Shown: piece by piece, positions 41,728 to 50,603 of the stretch | Position numbering within the stretch: the first letter of the stretch is position 1 | Layout: the number at the start of each line of letters is the position of its first letter | Position numbers and translations under genes: made by a program | Origin: Amarobacillus sp046328225 | GTDB taxonomy: Bacteria > Chloroflexota > Dehalococcoidia > Tepidiformales > Tepidiformaceae | Assembly: GCA_046328225.1 (NCBI GenBank) | Contig: JAXLWZ010000006.1 | Location: forward strand, 112,100-176,099 | Direction: 5' to 3' | DNA: 64,000 bases | Notes under the pieces: model-generated | What the model was told of the DNA's origin: nothing | Seen by the model: only the letters and a program-made list of their open reading frames with translations | The model's database searches: none

Positions 41728-42828
41728 ATGCGCATCCTCGCCATCGACATGGGCACCGGCACCCAGGACATCCTCCTGTTCGATTCCGAACGGCCCATCG
41801 AAAACTGCGTGAAGATGGTCATGCCCTCGGCCACCGAGATCGCCGCTCGCCGCATCCGGCACGCCACCCTCGACCATGTCCCGGTCGTGCTCACGGGGGT
41901 CATCGCCGGTGGCGGCCCCTGCTCATGGGCGCTCGAAGACCACATCCGCCATGGCCTCCCCGCCTTCGCCACCCCGGATGCGGCGCGGACCTTCAATGAC
42001 GACCTCGACGAGGTTCGCGCTTCCGGTGTCACCATCGTCTCCGAGGACGAAGCCCGCACCATCGAAGGCGAACCGGTCGAGCTCCGCGACCTCGACCTCG
42101 AAGCCGTCCGCGGCGCCCTTGCCGCATTCGACGAGCCCGTCATGTTCGATGGCCTCGCGCTCGGCTGCCTGGACCATGGCGATGCCCCGCCCGGCGTCTC
42201 GGACCGGCTCTTCCGTTTCGAGCACCTCCAGCGAACGGTCGCCGCCCGCAACGACCTCCTCGCGTTCGCCCGCCGCGCCGCGGACCTCGAGCCCTACCTC
42301 ACCCGCGCCCGCGCGCTCTGCGGCTCCGCGCTCGGCGAGGGCGACGTCGCGTTCATGGACACCGGCCCCGCCGCGGCCCTCGGTGCGCTCCACGACGAAA
42401 CGGTTGGCGCCGCCGGGGAGCAGGTCGTCCTGAACCTGGGCAACATGCACCTGCTCGGGTTTCACCTTCGCGGCAGGAAGGTCGCCAGCCTGTTCGAGCA
42501 TCACACCGGCGAGGTCACGGCTGCGCAGGTCGAGCAGTTCACGCACGCCCTCGCCGCCGGCACCCTCGCCCATGCCGAGGTCTTTGAGTCGAAGGGCCAC
42601 GGCGCCTACCACCACGATCGCTCCATCGTCGGTGCCGCGCTCCCCGCGATGGTCGCCGCGACCGGCCCTCAGCGTTCGAAGATCCGCGACACGTCGCTCC
42701 ATCCCTACTTTGCCGCGCCCTTCGGCGACATGATGATTGGCGGCTGCTTCGGCCTCCTCCGCGCCTACGCCGAGGTCTTCCCCGGCGCCGCCGATGCTGT
42801 CGCCGCCCGCCTCGGCCCGCTGCCGTGA
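41728..42828 (+). CDS. DUF1786 (ASKHA-like) protein
   Basis: A 366-aa protein beginning ILAIDMGTGTQDILLFD, an actin/hexokinase-type phosphate-1 loop, with a second acidic-glycine motif (VAFMDTGPAAAL) and VVLNLGNMHLLG later. This matches DUF1786, whose members are sometimes labelled as pyruvate formate-lyase activation related, without firm evidence. The protein probably binds ATP. The stop overlaps the DinB-like gene (GTGA), so the two are coupled. Confidence 0.78.
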   Translation: MRILAIDMGTGTQDILLFDSERPIENCVKMVMPSATEIAARRIRHATLDHVPVVLTGVIAGGGPCSWALEDHIRHGLPAFATPDAARTFNDDLDEVRASGVTIVSEDEARTIEGEPVELRDLDLEAVRGALAAFDEPVMFDGLALGCLDHGDAPPGVSDRLFRFEHLQRTVAARNDLLAFARRAADLEPYLTRARALCGSALGEGDVAFMDTGPAAALGALHDETVGAAGEQVVLNLGNMHLLGFHLRGRKVASLFEHHTGEVTAAQVEQFTHALAAGTLAHAEVFESKGHGAYHHDRSIVGAALPAMVAATGPQRSKIRDTSLHPYFAAPFGDMMIGGCFGLLRAYAEVFPGAADAVAARLGPLP

Positions 42829-43376
42829 ATCCGCCCCCCGAGTTCGCCGTCTTCGCCGGCCGCGCCGCGCGCGCCCGCGAGGAGCTCACCGGGCTGCTCG
42901 ATGTCGTCCCTGACGGCGAATGGATCCGCCAGGCGTCCGGCGATGCCTGGGACATCCACACCCACGTCGCGCACGTCGCCGCCGCCGATGCCGCCGCGAC
43001 GGACCTCTTCCGGGCGCTCCCCTCTTCCCCCGGCATGGTGCTGATGGCCGAAACCCTCACGCACTTCGCCGAAGCGCGCGCCGCCGCCATCGCCGATGCG
43101 CGAACGAACACGCCCGGCGCGCTTCGCACCGTCCTCGTCGCCCGGCGCGAGGAGGCCCTGCGCGCCCTCTCGGCACTCCCGTACGCCGCCTTCGATGCCT
43201 CGCTCGTACTCCCCGGCGGCGGCGCGTGGGGGCAGGACCTCACGCTTTCCGTGCGCTCGTACCTCGCCACCTGGGCCGCCCACGACCTCGAGCATGCCGC
43301 CGCCATCCGCGCCGCCCTGCTCGTGGCGCCGTCGCCGTCGGCCATGGCGCTCGCGGCCCGCCTCCGCCGCCGCTGA
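42825..43376 (+). CDS. DinB-like/mycothiol-dependent-type metalloprotein
   Basis: A 183-aa four-helix-bundle protein. HTHVAHVAAAD (~45-55) and WAAHDLEHAAAI (~150-161) supply three histidines in the DinB arrangement, suggesting one divalent metal. DinB relatives include thiol-dependent transferases and isomerases; substrate here is unknown. Start GTG 42825 overlaps the DUF1786 stop. Confidence 0.75.
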   Translation: MNPPPEFAVFAGRAARAREELTGLLDVVPDGEWIRQASGDAWDIHTHVAHVAAADAAATDLFRALPSSPGMVLMAETLTHFAEARAAAIADARTNTPGALRTVLVARREEALRALSALPYAAFDASLVLPGGGAWGQDLTLSVRSYLATWAAHDLEHAAAIRAALLVAPSPSAMALAARLRRR

Positions 43377-43401
43377 GGCGCCCGCCCCGGTTCGCCACTG
43401 C

Positions 43402-43407
43402 TAAGAT
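43402..43407 (+). promoter_or_regulatory. -10-like hexamer before cysteine desulfurase 1
   Basis: TAAGAT ends 6 nt before GTG 43414 and there is no Shine-Dalgarno. Confidence 0.42.
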
Positions 43408-43413
43408 GACCCC

Positions 43414-44592
43414 GTGATCTACCTCGATAACGCGGCGACCTCGCCCATCCGTCCCGAGGTGCGCGCGGCGATGCTCCCCTTCCTGGAATCCGCCTTCGGC
43501 AACCCCAGCGGCCTCTACGCCGTCGGTCGCGAAGCCCAGGCCGCCGTCGATGCCGCCCGCAACACCGTCGCCGCCTGCCTTGGCGCCCGCCCGTCCGAGG
43601 TCATTTTCACGAGCGGCGGCACGGAGAGCATCAACACCGCGCTCCAGGGCATCGCCTACGCCATGCGCCGCGCCGGCGCCGGCGCGCACGTCATCACGAC
43701 CGCGATCGAGCACCACGCCGGCCTCCACGCCGCCCAGTTTCTCGAAGAGTCCGGTTTCGATGTCACCTACGTCGGTTGCGACCATCGCGGCCACGTCCGC
43801 GTCGATGCCTTCGCGGCGGCGCTCCGTCCCGATACCGTCCTCGCCAGCGTGATGCTCGCGAACAACGAAGTGGGCACGATCCAGCCCATTGCCGAATTCG
43901 CCGCCGTGCTGCGCGAATATGCCCGGCGCCAGCAGCATCGCGTGCTCCTCCACACCGACGCCGTGCAGGCCCCCGGCTGGATGCCCCTCGATGTGAACAC
44001 CCTCGGCGTGGACGCCCTGAGCCTCTCCGCCCACAAGTTTGGCGGTCCCAAGGGGAGCGGCATCCTTTACCTGCGACGCGCCACCCCGTTCCATCAGCTG
44101 CTTCTCGGCGGTGGCCAGGAGATGCAGAAGCGCGCCGGCACCGAGAACGTCCCCGGGATCGTCGGGACCGCCGTCGCCCTCGCCGCCGCCAGCACCGGCA
44201 TCCCTGAACGCGCCGCCCGTGTGCGCGCCCTCCGCGACCGCCTCCGCGATGGCATCCTCGCGGCCACGCCCGGCGCCGCCGTCAACGGCTGCCAGGAAGC
44301 CTGCGTCCCCAACAACCTCAACATCGCCTTTGATGGCATCGAAAGCGAAAGCCTCGTGCTCGCGCTGGATGCCCGGGGCATCGCCGCCAGCTCCGGCAGC
44401 GCCTGCTCGAACTCCACCTGGGAGCCCTCGCACGTGCTCATGGCGATGGGCGTCCCCATCCGGCGCGCCGTCGGCAGCGTGCGCTTCAGCCTCGGCGATG
44501 CCACCACCGGGGCCGACATCGACGCCGTCATCCGCGCCGTCCCGGAAGAGTTCGCCCGCGTGCGCGCGGCGGCCGCATCCGCCGCCTCCTGA
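43414..44592 (+). CDS. cysteine desulfurase (NifS/IscS family), copy 1
   Basis: A 392-aa PLP enzyme releasing sulfur from cysteine as a persulfide. PLP lysine K208 (SAHKFGGPKG) and persulfide cysteine C331 (SSGSACSNSTWEPSHVL) are present, as is TSGGTESIN. The short SACS loop resembles group I enzymes. No Fe-S scaffold gene is adjacent, so the acceptor (Fe-S, thiamine or tRNA) is not evident. A second copy lies at 49.4 kb. Confidence 0.93.
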   Translation: MIYLDNAATSPIRPEVRAAMLPFLESAFGNPSGLYAVGREAQAAVDAARNTVAACLGARPSEVIFTSGGTESINTALQGIAYAMRRAGAGAHVITTAIEHHAGLHAAQFLEESGFDVTYVGCDHRGHVRVDAFAAALRPDTVLASVMLANNEVGTIQPIAEFAAVLREYARRQQHRVLLHTDAVQAPGWMPLDVNTLGVDALSLSAHKFGGPKGSGILYLRRATPFHQLLLGGGQEMQKRAGTENVPGIVGTAVALAAASTGIPERAARVRALRDRLRDGILAATPGAAVNGCQEACVPNNLNIAFDGIESESLVLALDARGIAASSGSACSNSTWEPSHVLMAMGVPIRRAVGSVRFSLGDATTGADIDAVIRAVPEEFARVRAAAASAAS

Positions 44593-44635
44593 TGTCGCCC
44601 GTTTCGATCTAACCCGCGTTTTACCTGAGCGGGTG

Positions 44636-44675
44636 TTGCATACGCCGCCGAATGGCATCAGAATCCGGCGGGAGG
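44636..44675 (+). promoter_or_regulatory. promoter and ribosome-binding site of the CGNR regulator
   Basis: TTGCAT (44636-44641), a 17-nt spacer, CAGAAT (44659-44664) and then GGGAGG (44670-44675), 6 nt before GTG 44682. ACCCGC/GCGGGT (44612-44617, 44629-44634) flank the upstream side and could be an operator. Confidence 0.45.
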
Positions 44676-44681
44676 TTCCCC

Positions 44682-45284
44682 GTGAGTAGCGATTCCGCGT
44701 CACGCGCCCCGGCCCCCGGCGCGCTCGGGCTCGTCCAGCAGTTCCTCAACTCCATCGACATCGTCTCCGGCACCGATGCCCTCCGCACGCCCGCCGACGT
44801 CACCGCCTGGTTCGGCGAGCGCCGCCTCTTCGCGCGTCCCGGCCAGCCCATCGCCGAGGAGCCGCCGGAGCTCGACGACGCCGAGTTCGGCCGCGTCCTT
44901 CAGCTGCGCACCGCCCTCCGCGAGATCGCCGAAGGCAACCTCACCGGCCGCTCCGCGCCGACGGCCATCGAAACCCTCAACCGTATCGCCTCCGGTGTCC
45001 CCATGGCCGTCCGCTTCGATGCCGACAACGCCACCCTTCTTACGCCGCTGGGCGAAGGTGCCGGGGTGGCCATCGGCTGGATTCTCGCCATCACCTTCGA
45101 CGCCATGAACACGGGTACCTGGCAGCGCCTGCGCCTCTGCGCCGCGACCGATTGCCGCGCCGCCTTCTACGATTCCAGCCGCAACCGCACCGGCACCTGG
45201 TGCAACATGGCCACCTGCGGCAATCGCGCGAAGGTTCGCGCCTACCAGCAGCGCCAGCGCGGGCGGCCGCCGCTCTCCGCCTGA
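44682..45284 (+). CDS. CGNR zinc-finger/ABATE-domain protein
   Basis: A 200-aa protein. The N-terminal ~130 residues resemble the ABATE domain (FLNSIDIVSGTD, LRTALREIAEG). The C-terminus is a CGNR zinc finger: LCAATDC, then RTGTWCNMATCGNRAKVRAYQQR. Such proteins are thought to be stress-responsive DNA-binding regulators. GTG 44682 is supported by GGGAGG; an in-frame ATG 30 nt upstream lacks one. Confidence 0.85.
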   Translation: MSSDSASRAPAPGALGLVQQFLNSIDIVSGTDALRTPADVTAWFGERRLFARPGQPIAEEPPELDDAEFGRVLQLRTALREIAEGNLTGRSAPTAIETLNRIASGVPMAVRFDADNATLLTPLGEGAGVAIGWILAITFDAMNTGTWQRLRLCAATDCRAAFYDSSRNRTGTWCNMATCGNRAKVRAYQQRQRGRPPLSA

Positions 45285-45665
45285 GCGCGACCGCTCGCTC
45301 GCGAGCCGATGGATCCATCGCGGCCGGGCCCTGTGGCCCTTCTTGCCGCCACCTTCGCGGCGCACCCTTGGCTCCGCCACAGAGGCCCCGAACCCACGGC
45401 CCGGCGCTCGCCCACCCGGGTCACGGCGGCCACGGCCGGGAGCAGGACTCCCAATCCGGCGCGGGGCGAGCCGGGTTCGCGGGACGCGGCGCGGCATCGA
45501 ACTCGCGCCGCTCCCGGTCGCGCCGGGTGTGTCCGCCAGGTCCACCCGGCGCGACATGCTTCACCTCGCTTACCCTGGACCCACCGGCGCGCGCGCGAAT
45601 CGTCCTCCCCGGTGCCCGCGTAGTAGGATGCGCCTCGATCCCACAATCGCCCCGGAGGTCCGCCC
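45285..45665. other. 381-nt GC-rich stretch without a supported gene
   Basis: Open frames exist on both strands but read as Arg/Pro/Gly-rich shadow peptides with no domain or start signal. There is a short palindrome GATGGATCCATC near the left end. TAGGAT (45624-45629) and CACAAT (45642-45647) near the right end could be -10 elements for the ligase gene. I see no tRNA or known riboswitch. Confidence 0.5.
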
Positions 45666-47231
45666 GTGCTGCTCCGCGACATCCTCGCCCACGCCGTGAA
45701 GCTGTATCCCGACAAGACCGGCCTCCTCGATGGCGACCGCTCCTTCACCTACCGCGAGGCCTCCGATCGCATTCACCGCCTCGCGTCCGGTCTGCTCTCC
45801 CTCGGCCTCCAGCCCGGCGACAACATCGCTATTCTGGCCAACAACTCGCACCGCTATTACGAGACCTACTTCGTCGCCGATATCGCCGGCATGCCGCTCG
45901 CGCCCCTCAACATCCGCCTCGCCGCGCACGAGCTCGAGTTCATCGTGAACGACGGCGACATCAAGGCCCTCATCCTCGGCCTCGAGTACCTCCCGCTGTT
46001 CGAGCAGTTCAAGGCGAACGCGCCCGGCCTCAAGCACGTCATCCTCCTCGAAGGCGCGGCCGAGGGCGCGATCGATTACGAGAGCCTCATCGCCGCCAAC
46101 GAACCGCTCGCCCGCTCCGTCCGCGAATGGGACGAGAACGAGATGCTGAACCTCTGCTACACGGGCGGCACCACCGGCCTGCCCAAGGGCGTCATGCTCA
46201 CCCAGCGCAACGTCGTCTCGAACGCCGAGCACGCCGTCCAGGCCATCGGCTTCACCGAAGCCGACACCTGGCTCCACGTCGCGCCCATGTTCCACCTCGC
46301 CGATGCGTGGGCCTGCTATGCCGTCACCGCCGCCGGGGGCACGCACGCCTTCGTCCCCGCCTTCACGCCTCAGCTCGTGCTCGAAGCCATCCAGCGCTGG
46401 AAGGTCACCAAGACCATCCTTGTGCCGACCATGGTCAACTTCCTCGTCAACTTCCCCGGGCACGACCAGTTCGACACCAGCAGCCTCGATTGCGTCCTCT
46501 ACGGCGCCTCGCCCATGCCCGTCGACCGCCTCATGGCCGCCGCGAAAGCCTTCGGCCCCAAGTTCACCCAGGGCTACGGCATGACCGAGACCGCCCCCCT
46601 CCTCACCGTCATGCACGCGCGCTGGCTCGATTGGGACGGCAGCGAAAAGGACAAAGCCCGAATGGCGAGCTGCGGCCGCCAGGTCCCCGGCGTCGATGTC
46701 CGCGTGGTCGACCAGGATACCGGCGAGGATGTGAAGCCGGGCCAGGTTGGCGAGATCATCGCCCGCGGCCCGAACGTCATGCAGGGCTACTGGAAGCGTC
46801 CCAACGAGACCGCCGAAGCCCTCCGCGGCGGCTACATGCACACCGGCGACGTCGCCACCATCGATGCCGAGAACTTCATCTACATCGTCGACCGCGCCAA
46901 GGACATGATCATTTCCGGCGGCGAAAACGTGTACTCCACCGAGGTCGAGAACGCCCTCTACGACCACCCGGCGGTCCTCGAAGCCGCCGTCATCGGCATC
47001 CCCGATGAGCGCTGGGGCGAAGCCGTCCTCGCCGTCGTCGTCCTCCGCGACGGCGCCACCGCCACCGAGCAGGAGATCATCGAGCACTGCCGCGGGCTTA
47101 TCGCAGGCTACAAATGCCCCAAACAGGTGCTCTTCCGCGACACCCCGCTCCCCAAGTCCGGCCCCGGCAAGATCCTCAAGACCGAACTCCGCAAGCCCTA
47201 CTGGGAAGGCAAGGACCGAAAGGTGAATTAG
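45666..47231 (+). CDS. acyl-CoA synthetase (AMP-forming, long-chain type)
   Basis: A 521-aa ANL-superfamily ligase that activates a carboxylic acid to acyl-CoA through an acyl-adenylate. YTGGTTGLPKGVMLTQRN (~164-181) is the P-loop, GYGMTETAP the A5 motif, HTGDVATID the adenylate-binding aspartate, and KSGPGKILKTELR carries the catalytic lysine. GTG 45666 has GGAGG 7 nt upstream; the 15 nt around it (CCCCGGAGGTCCGCC) are the same as those before the sulfite reductase gene. Chain length preference is not readable. Confidence 0.92.
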   Translation: MLLRDILAHAVKLYPDKTGLLDGDRSFTYREASDRIHRLASGLLSLGLQPGDNIAILANNSHRYYETYFVADIAGMPLAPLNIRLAAHELEFIVNDGDIKALILGLEYLPLFEQFKANAPGLKHVILLEGAAEGAIDYESLIAANEPLARSVREWDENEMLNLCYTGGTTGLPKGVMLTQRNVVSNAEHAVQAIGFTEADTWLHVAPMFHLADAWACYAVTAAGGTHAFVPAFTPQLVLEAIQRWKVTKTILVPTMVNFLVNFPGHDQFDTSSLDCVLYGASPMPVDRLMAAAKAFGPKFTQGYGMTETAPLLTVMHARWLDWDGSEKDKARMASCGRQVPGVDVRVVDQDTGEDVKPGQVGEIIARGPNVMQGYWKRPNETAEALRGGYMHTGDVATIDAENFIYIVDRAKDMIISGGENVYSTEVENALYDHPAVLEAAVIGIPDERWGEAVLAVVVLRDGATATEQEIIEHCRGLIAGYKCPKQVLFRDTPLPKSGPGKILKTELRKPYWEGKDRKVN

Positions 47232-47289
47232 TTCCCGGTTCCCAGCGCCCAGTTCCCAGAGGTTCCAGTCGACCTCGTCCGCGTGCGTG

Positions 47290-48192
47290 CTATCGCTGCT
47301 TGCGGGATGTCACGGGCACGCGCTCCTTGTCCTTCGCTACGCGGATGTTCCCGCCGTAGAGGTCGTTCATCCCGCGAACGAACTCCTCCACCTGCGGCCC
47401 GTCGTTCGGGATCGGCGGGATGAGGTGGGACAGCACGAGTTCGCCCACGCCCGCCTGCTTTGCGAGCTTCGCCACCTCGTCCGTCGGGATGTGGTAGCTC
47501 GGCACGTCCTCGAAAAGCCCTGCCTGGACCTCGCGCCCCATCGCCCGCAGCGCCACCACGCGCTGTTGCAGCATGGGCACGTTCATCGCCTCGCACACCA
47601 GCATGTCCGCCCCCTCCGAGGCGTGCAGCAGCGATTTGTAGAACGACGTATCCCCCGAAAGCACCGCCGTCCGGCCATCGAACCCGAACCGGTAGCCGAA
47701 TGCCGGCACCACCGGGAAATGGTCGACCTCGAACGCCTCCACCGTCATCCCGCCAACCGTGAGGAAGCGCTCCGGCTGCGACGGCACCGGCACCTCCGTG
47801 ACCTCGCAGCGGATGCCGTCCGGGTGCAGCTTGTCGCCGTGGTGCGCCTGCCGGAAGCTGATGTCCCGCCGCAGGGCCAGGAGGAATCCCTCCACCATCT
47901 CCGCCGTGCCCTCGGGCCCGTACACGCGCAGCGGGGTCTTCGCGCCCCACGTCCAGCGCTGGAAGAGGAAGTCCGGGAAGTCCGTCATGTGGTCCGTGTG
48001 CATGTGCGTGAAGATCGCCGTGTCGATGGACGAAGGAAGCACCCCGGCCGGCACGAGCCGCCGCGCGGCGCCCCACCCGCAGTCCACCATGACATGCGCA
48101 TCGCCCGCGATGACGACCTGCCCGGCGCCACAGCGGTCCGGGTTCGGCAACGGGCTCCCCGTCCCCAGGAACGCGATTTCGAACGTCGCCAT
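47290..48192 (-). CDS. metallo-beta-lactamase-fold hydrolase (RNase Z/arylsulfatase-like)
   Basis: A 300-aa MBL-fold enzyme with the zinc motif THMHTDH at residues 62-68, further ligands in FEVDHFP and LSGDTSFY, and a late SHLIPP. GTGSPLPNPDRCGAG at the N-terminus is shared with RNase Z-like and AtsA-like hydrolases. Substrate is unknown. ATG 48192 has GGGGGGAG 5 nt upstream. The acyl-CoA ligase ends 58 nt away, convergent. Confidence 0.83.
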   Translation of the reverse strand: MATFEIAFLGTGSPLPNPDRCGAGQVVIAGDAHVMVDCGWGAARRLVPAGVLPSSIDTAIFTHMHTDHMTDFPDFLFQRWTWGAKTPLRVYGPEGTAEMVEGFLLALRRDISFRQAHHGDKLHPDGIRCEVTEVPVPSQPERFLTVGGMTVEAFEVDHFPVVPAFGYRFGFDGRTAVLSGDTSFYKSLLHASEGADMLVCEAMNVPMLQQRVVALRAMGREVQAGLFEDVPSYHIPTDEVAKLAKQAGVGELVLSHLIPPIPNDGPQVEEFVRGMNDLYGGNIRVAKDKERVPVTSRKQR

Positions 48193-48237
48193 ACTCTCCC
48201 CCCTTAGCCTCGCCGGGCTGCGAAAGTATGGTGCGAC

Positions 48238-48367
48238 GTGCTCGCGATGCAAAGTCCGCTGCTTCGACCTGGCACGCCTGCGTCCCGTCGAGCCGGGGGA
48301 GCGTGCTCGCGATGCCTAGTCCGCTGTGCCGGCCTAGAACCCCTGCGTCCCGTCGAGCCAGCGAAGC
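48238..48367. repeat. two tandem copies of a 65-bp unit
   Basis: Copy 1 is 48238-48302 and copy 2 is 48303-48367. Identical blocks recur at an offset of exactly 65 nt: GTGCTCGCGATGC (48238 and 48303), AGTCCGCTG (48253 and 48318) and an 18-nt block (48277-48294 and 48342-48359). Copy 2 includes the last codons and stop of the M23 peptidase gene, so the 3' end of that gene has been duplicated into the spacer. Confidence 0.8.
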
Positions 48368-49311
48368 CCGTCCACCAGCACCCCGCTCACCGAAAGCTCC
48401 CAGTGCAGGTGCGGCCCGCTCGAAAGCCCCGTCGAACCCACGTACCCGAGCACCTGGTTCTTCGAAACCGGCTGTCCCGTCACGACCGCGAGCTCGTTCA
48501 TGTGCCCGTACAGCGAAAGCACGCCGCCGCCGTGGTCCACAACGACGAGATTCCCGCGCACCAGGTACCGCCCCGCGAGCACCACGGTCCCGGCGTTCGC
48601 CGGCCGTACCGGCGTCCCCGTCTTCGCCCCGAGATCCGTCCCGCCGTGATGGCCCGTCGGCGTGCCGCCACTGAACGAACGCTGCTCGCCGAAATACCCC
48701 GTGACATCCAGCGCACCCTCGAGCGGCGCCTGCCACGCTCCCGACCACTTTCGCGGCGTGCGCAGCGCATAGAGCCCGGGCAGCAATGGCCCCTCGTCCG
48801 GCGGTGGCGGCGGCGGGTTCGGGTCCGGCGGCGGGTCGTCCGCGTCCAGTTCGCCCGGCGTGAAGTAGTACACGGTCCACTGCGTCCGCAGCACCCGCAG
48901 GTCGTACCGCACCGAACCGGGCTGCCCCAGCAGGTCCACGTACGAAATCGTCACCGGCGTGAGGCCCAACGGGTCCTCCGTGCCGATCCCCACGAAGCCT
49001 TCGATGCCGCCCGCAATCGGCTCCATCGGGTAGGTCCGGCCGAGCACGCTCACCGTCCCCGAGACCGCGTTGTCGACCCACGCCCGCACGGCGCCCGCCT
49101 GGTACGCCTCGTACTTCGAAAGCCCATAGCGCAGCGCCGGGCCGTCCGCCGCGAGCTGCGGCAACCGCCGTGGACCAACCACGGGACCGGCGGGTGCGGC
49201 CTGCTGCGCTTCGACGGCCCGCGGCTTACCGCCCGGCGCGAACACTCGCCGTGGCACCTCCACGAGGAGCGGCACCGCCAGCAGCACACCCAGGAATGCC
49301 CGTCTCCGCAT
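48334..49311 (-). CDS. M23-family peptidase, exported
   Basis: A 325-aa LytM/M23 metallopeptidase acting on peptidoglycan. A signal peptide (RRR then a hydrophobic run, residues 1-25) leads. A beta-rich middle part and Pro-rich linker (~158-172) precede the catalytic domain ~200-320: H222 and D226 in HHGGTDLGAKTGTPV, and HLH (301-303) in SGPHLHWEL. Zinc ligands are complete, so it is probably active. ATG 49311 has TACCCT 7 nt upstream and no Shine-Dalgarno. Confidence 0.9.
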   Translation of the reverse strand: MRRRAFLGVLLAVPLLVEVPRRVFAPGGKPRAVEAQQAAPAGPVVGPRRLPQLAADGPALRYGLSKYEAYQAGAVRAWVDNAVSGTVSVLGRTYPMEPIAGGIEGFVGIGTEDPLGLTPVTISYVDLLGQPGSVRYDLRVLRTQWTVYYFTPGELDADDPPPDPNPPPPPPDEGPLLPGLYALRTPRKWSGAWQAPLEGALDVTGYFGEQRSFSGGTPTGHHGGTDLGAKTGTPVRPANAGTVVLAGRYLVRGNLVVVDHGGGVLSLYGHMNELAVVTGQPVSKNQVLGYVGSTGLSSGPHLHWELSVSGVLVDGLRWLDGTQGF

Positions 49312-49318
49312 CGCCCAG

Positions 49319-49324
49319 AGGGTA
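49319..49324 (-). promoter_or_regulatory. -10-like hexamer before the M23 peptidase gene
   Basis: TACCCT on the minus strand ends 7 nt before ATG 49311. No Shine-Dalgarno is seen. Confidence 0.4.
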
Positions 49325-49397
49325 CCGCATCCGCCCCGCCCGTGCGGAAAGGCCGTTTCCGCCCCGGACCGCGCTTCCCTCCGTTCGCAGAGATCAC

Positions 49398-49403
49398 TAC
49401 GCT
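49398..49403 (+). promoter_or_regulatory. -10-like hexamer before cysteine desulfurase 2
   Basis: TACGCT ends 6 nt before ATG 49410, divergent from the peptidase hexamer in a 98-nt gap. Confidence 0.4.
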
Positions 49404-49409
49404 CAATCC

Positions 49410-50582
49410 ATGGCCCGTATCTACCTCGACCACGCCGCGACCACGCCACCGGACCCGCGCGTCCTTGCGGCGATGTGGCCCTTCTACACCGCCTTCTGGG
49501 GCAATCCCTCCAGCATCTATCTCGAAGGACAGGAAGCCCGCCGCGCGCTCGATGCCGCCCGCAAGCTCGTCGCCGACCTCCTCGGCGCGACTCCGAAGGA
49601 GATCACCTTCACCAGCGGCGGCACCGAGGCCGACAACGCCGCCATCCGTGGCGCCGCCCTCGCCCAGCGCGCCCTCGGCCGCGGCAACCACATCATCACC
49701 ACCCGGATCGAGCACCACGCCGTGCTCCACACCGTCGAGCAGCTTGAGCGCGAAGGCTTCGACGCCACCTACCTCCCCGTCGATGGCGATGGCGTGGTCG
49801 ATCTCGAGGACCTCGAAGCCGCCGTCACCCCCGAGACCACCGTCGTCAGCATCATGGCCGCGAACAACGAAGTTGGGACCATCCAACCGGTCGCCGAAGC
49901 CGCCCGCATCGTCAAGGCGCGAAACCCGAGGACCGTGGTCCACACCGATGCCGTCCAGGCCGCAGGCGCGCTCGACATCACCCCATCCCTGCTCGGAGTG
50001 GACCTCCTGAGTCTCGCGGCGCACAAGTTCTATGGGCCGAAGGGCGTGGGCGTGCTCTACATCAAGAACCGCACGCCCTGGCAGCCGATGTTCCTCGGCG
50101 GTTCGCAGGAGAAGGAGCGCCGCGCCGGTACCGAAAACGTCGCCGGCATCGTCGGCCTGGCCACCGCCATGAAGCTCGCATGGGACGAACGCGAAGCCCG
50201 GAACGCCCACTCCGCCGGCCTTCGCGACCGCCTGCTGTTCGAACTCCCCGAGCGCATCCCGGACACCGTCATCACCGGCCCGATCGATCCCGTCCGCCGC
50301 CTGCCGAACAACTTCAGCTGCTGCTTCCGCAACGTCGAGGGCGAAAGCGTGCTCCTCGCGCTCGACATGGCCGATGTTGCCGCCTCATCGGGTAGCGCCT
50401 GCACCACCGGCGCCCTCGAACCCTCGCACGTGCTCACCGCTATGGGCATCGATTCCGACCTCGCCCACGCGTCCCTGCGCCTCACGCTCGGCGCCTCCAA
50501 CACCACCGCCGACATCGACCGCGTGCTCTCGGTCCTCCCCGAGATCGTCGCTCGCCTCCGCTCCCTCGCCGGCCCGGGGTAA
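49410..50582 (+). CDS. cysteine desulfurase (NifS/IscS family), copy 2
   Basis: A 390-aa PLP enzyme. The start MARIYLDHAATTP is family-typical and fixes the ATG at 49410. PLP lysine K206 (LAAHKFYGPKG) and persulfide cysteine C331 (SSGSACTTGALEPSHVL) are intact. It differs from copy 1 in the active-site loop (SACTTG against SACSNS), so the two may feed different acceptors. It converges on pyrK. Confidence 0.93.
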   Translation: MARIYLDHAATTPPDPRVLAAMWPFYTAFWGNPSSIYLEGQEARRALDAARKLVADLLGATPKEITFTSGGTEADNAAIRGAALAQRALGRGNHIITTRIEHHAVLHTVEQLEREGFDATYLPVDGDGVVDLEDLEAAVTPETTVVSIMAANNEVGTIQPVAEAARIVKARNPRTVVHTDAVQAAGALDITPSLLGVDLLSLAAHKFYGPKGVGVLYIKNRTPWQPMFLGGSQEKERRAGTENVAGIVGLATAMKLAWDEREARNAHSAGLRDRLLFELPERIPDTVITGPIDPVRRLPNNFSCCFRNVEGESVLLALDMADVAASSGSACTTGALEPSHVLTAMGIDSDLAHASLRLTLGASNTTADIDRVLSVLPEIVARLRSLAGPG

Positions 50583-50603
50583 GGCCGCCGCTGGTCGAGG
50601 ACC

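Noticed and set aside
39778..41877. A 699-codon open frame antisense to the sulfite reductase gene
   Set aside because: Shadow of a strong gene; low-complexity translation and no start signal.
45309..45623. A 104-codon plus-strand frame in the 45.3-45.6 kb spacer
   Set aside because: Pro/Arg/Ala-rich translation with no domain and no Shine-Dalgarno; overlaps equally long meaningless frames on the other strand.
47232..47265. Three GTTCCC repeats after the acyl-CoA ligase gene
   Set aside because: Too short and irregular to be more than simple repetition in a spacer.
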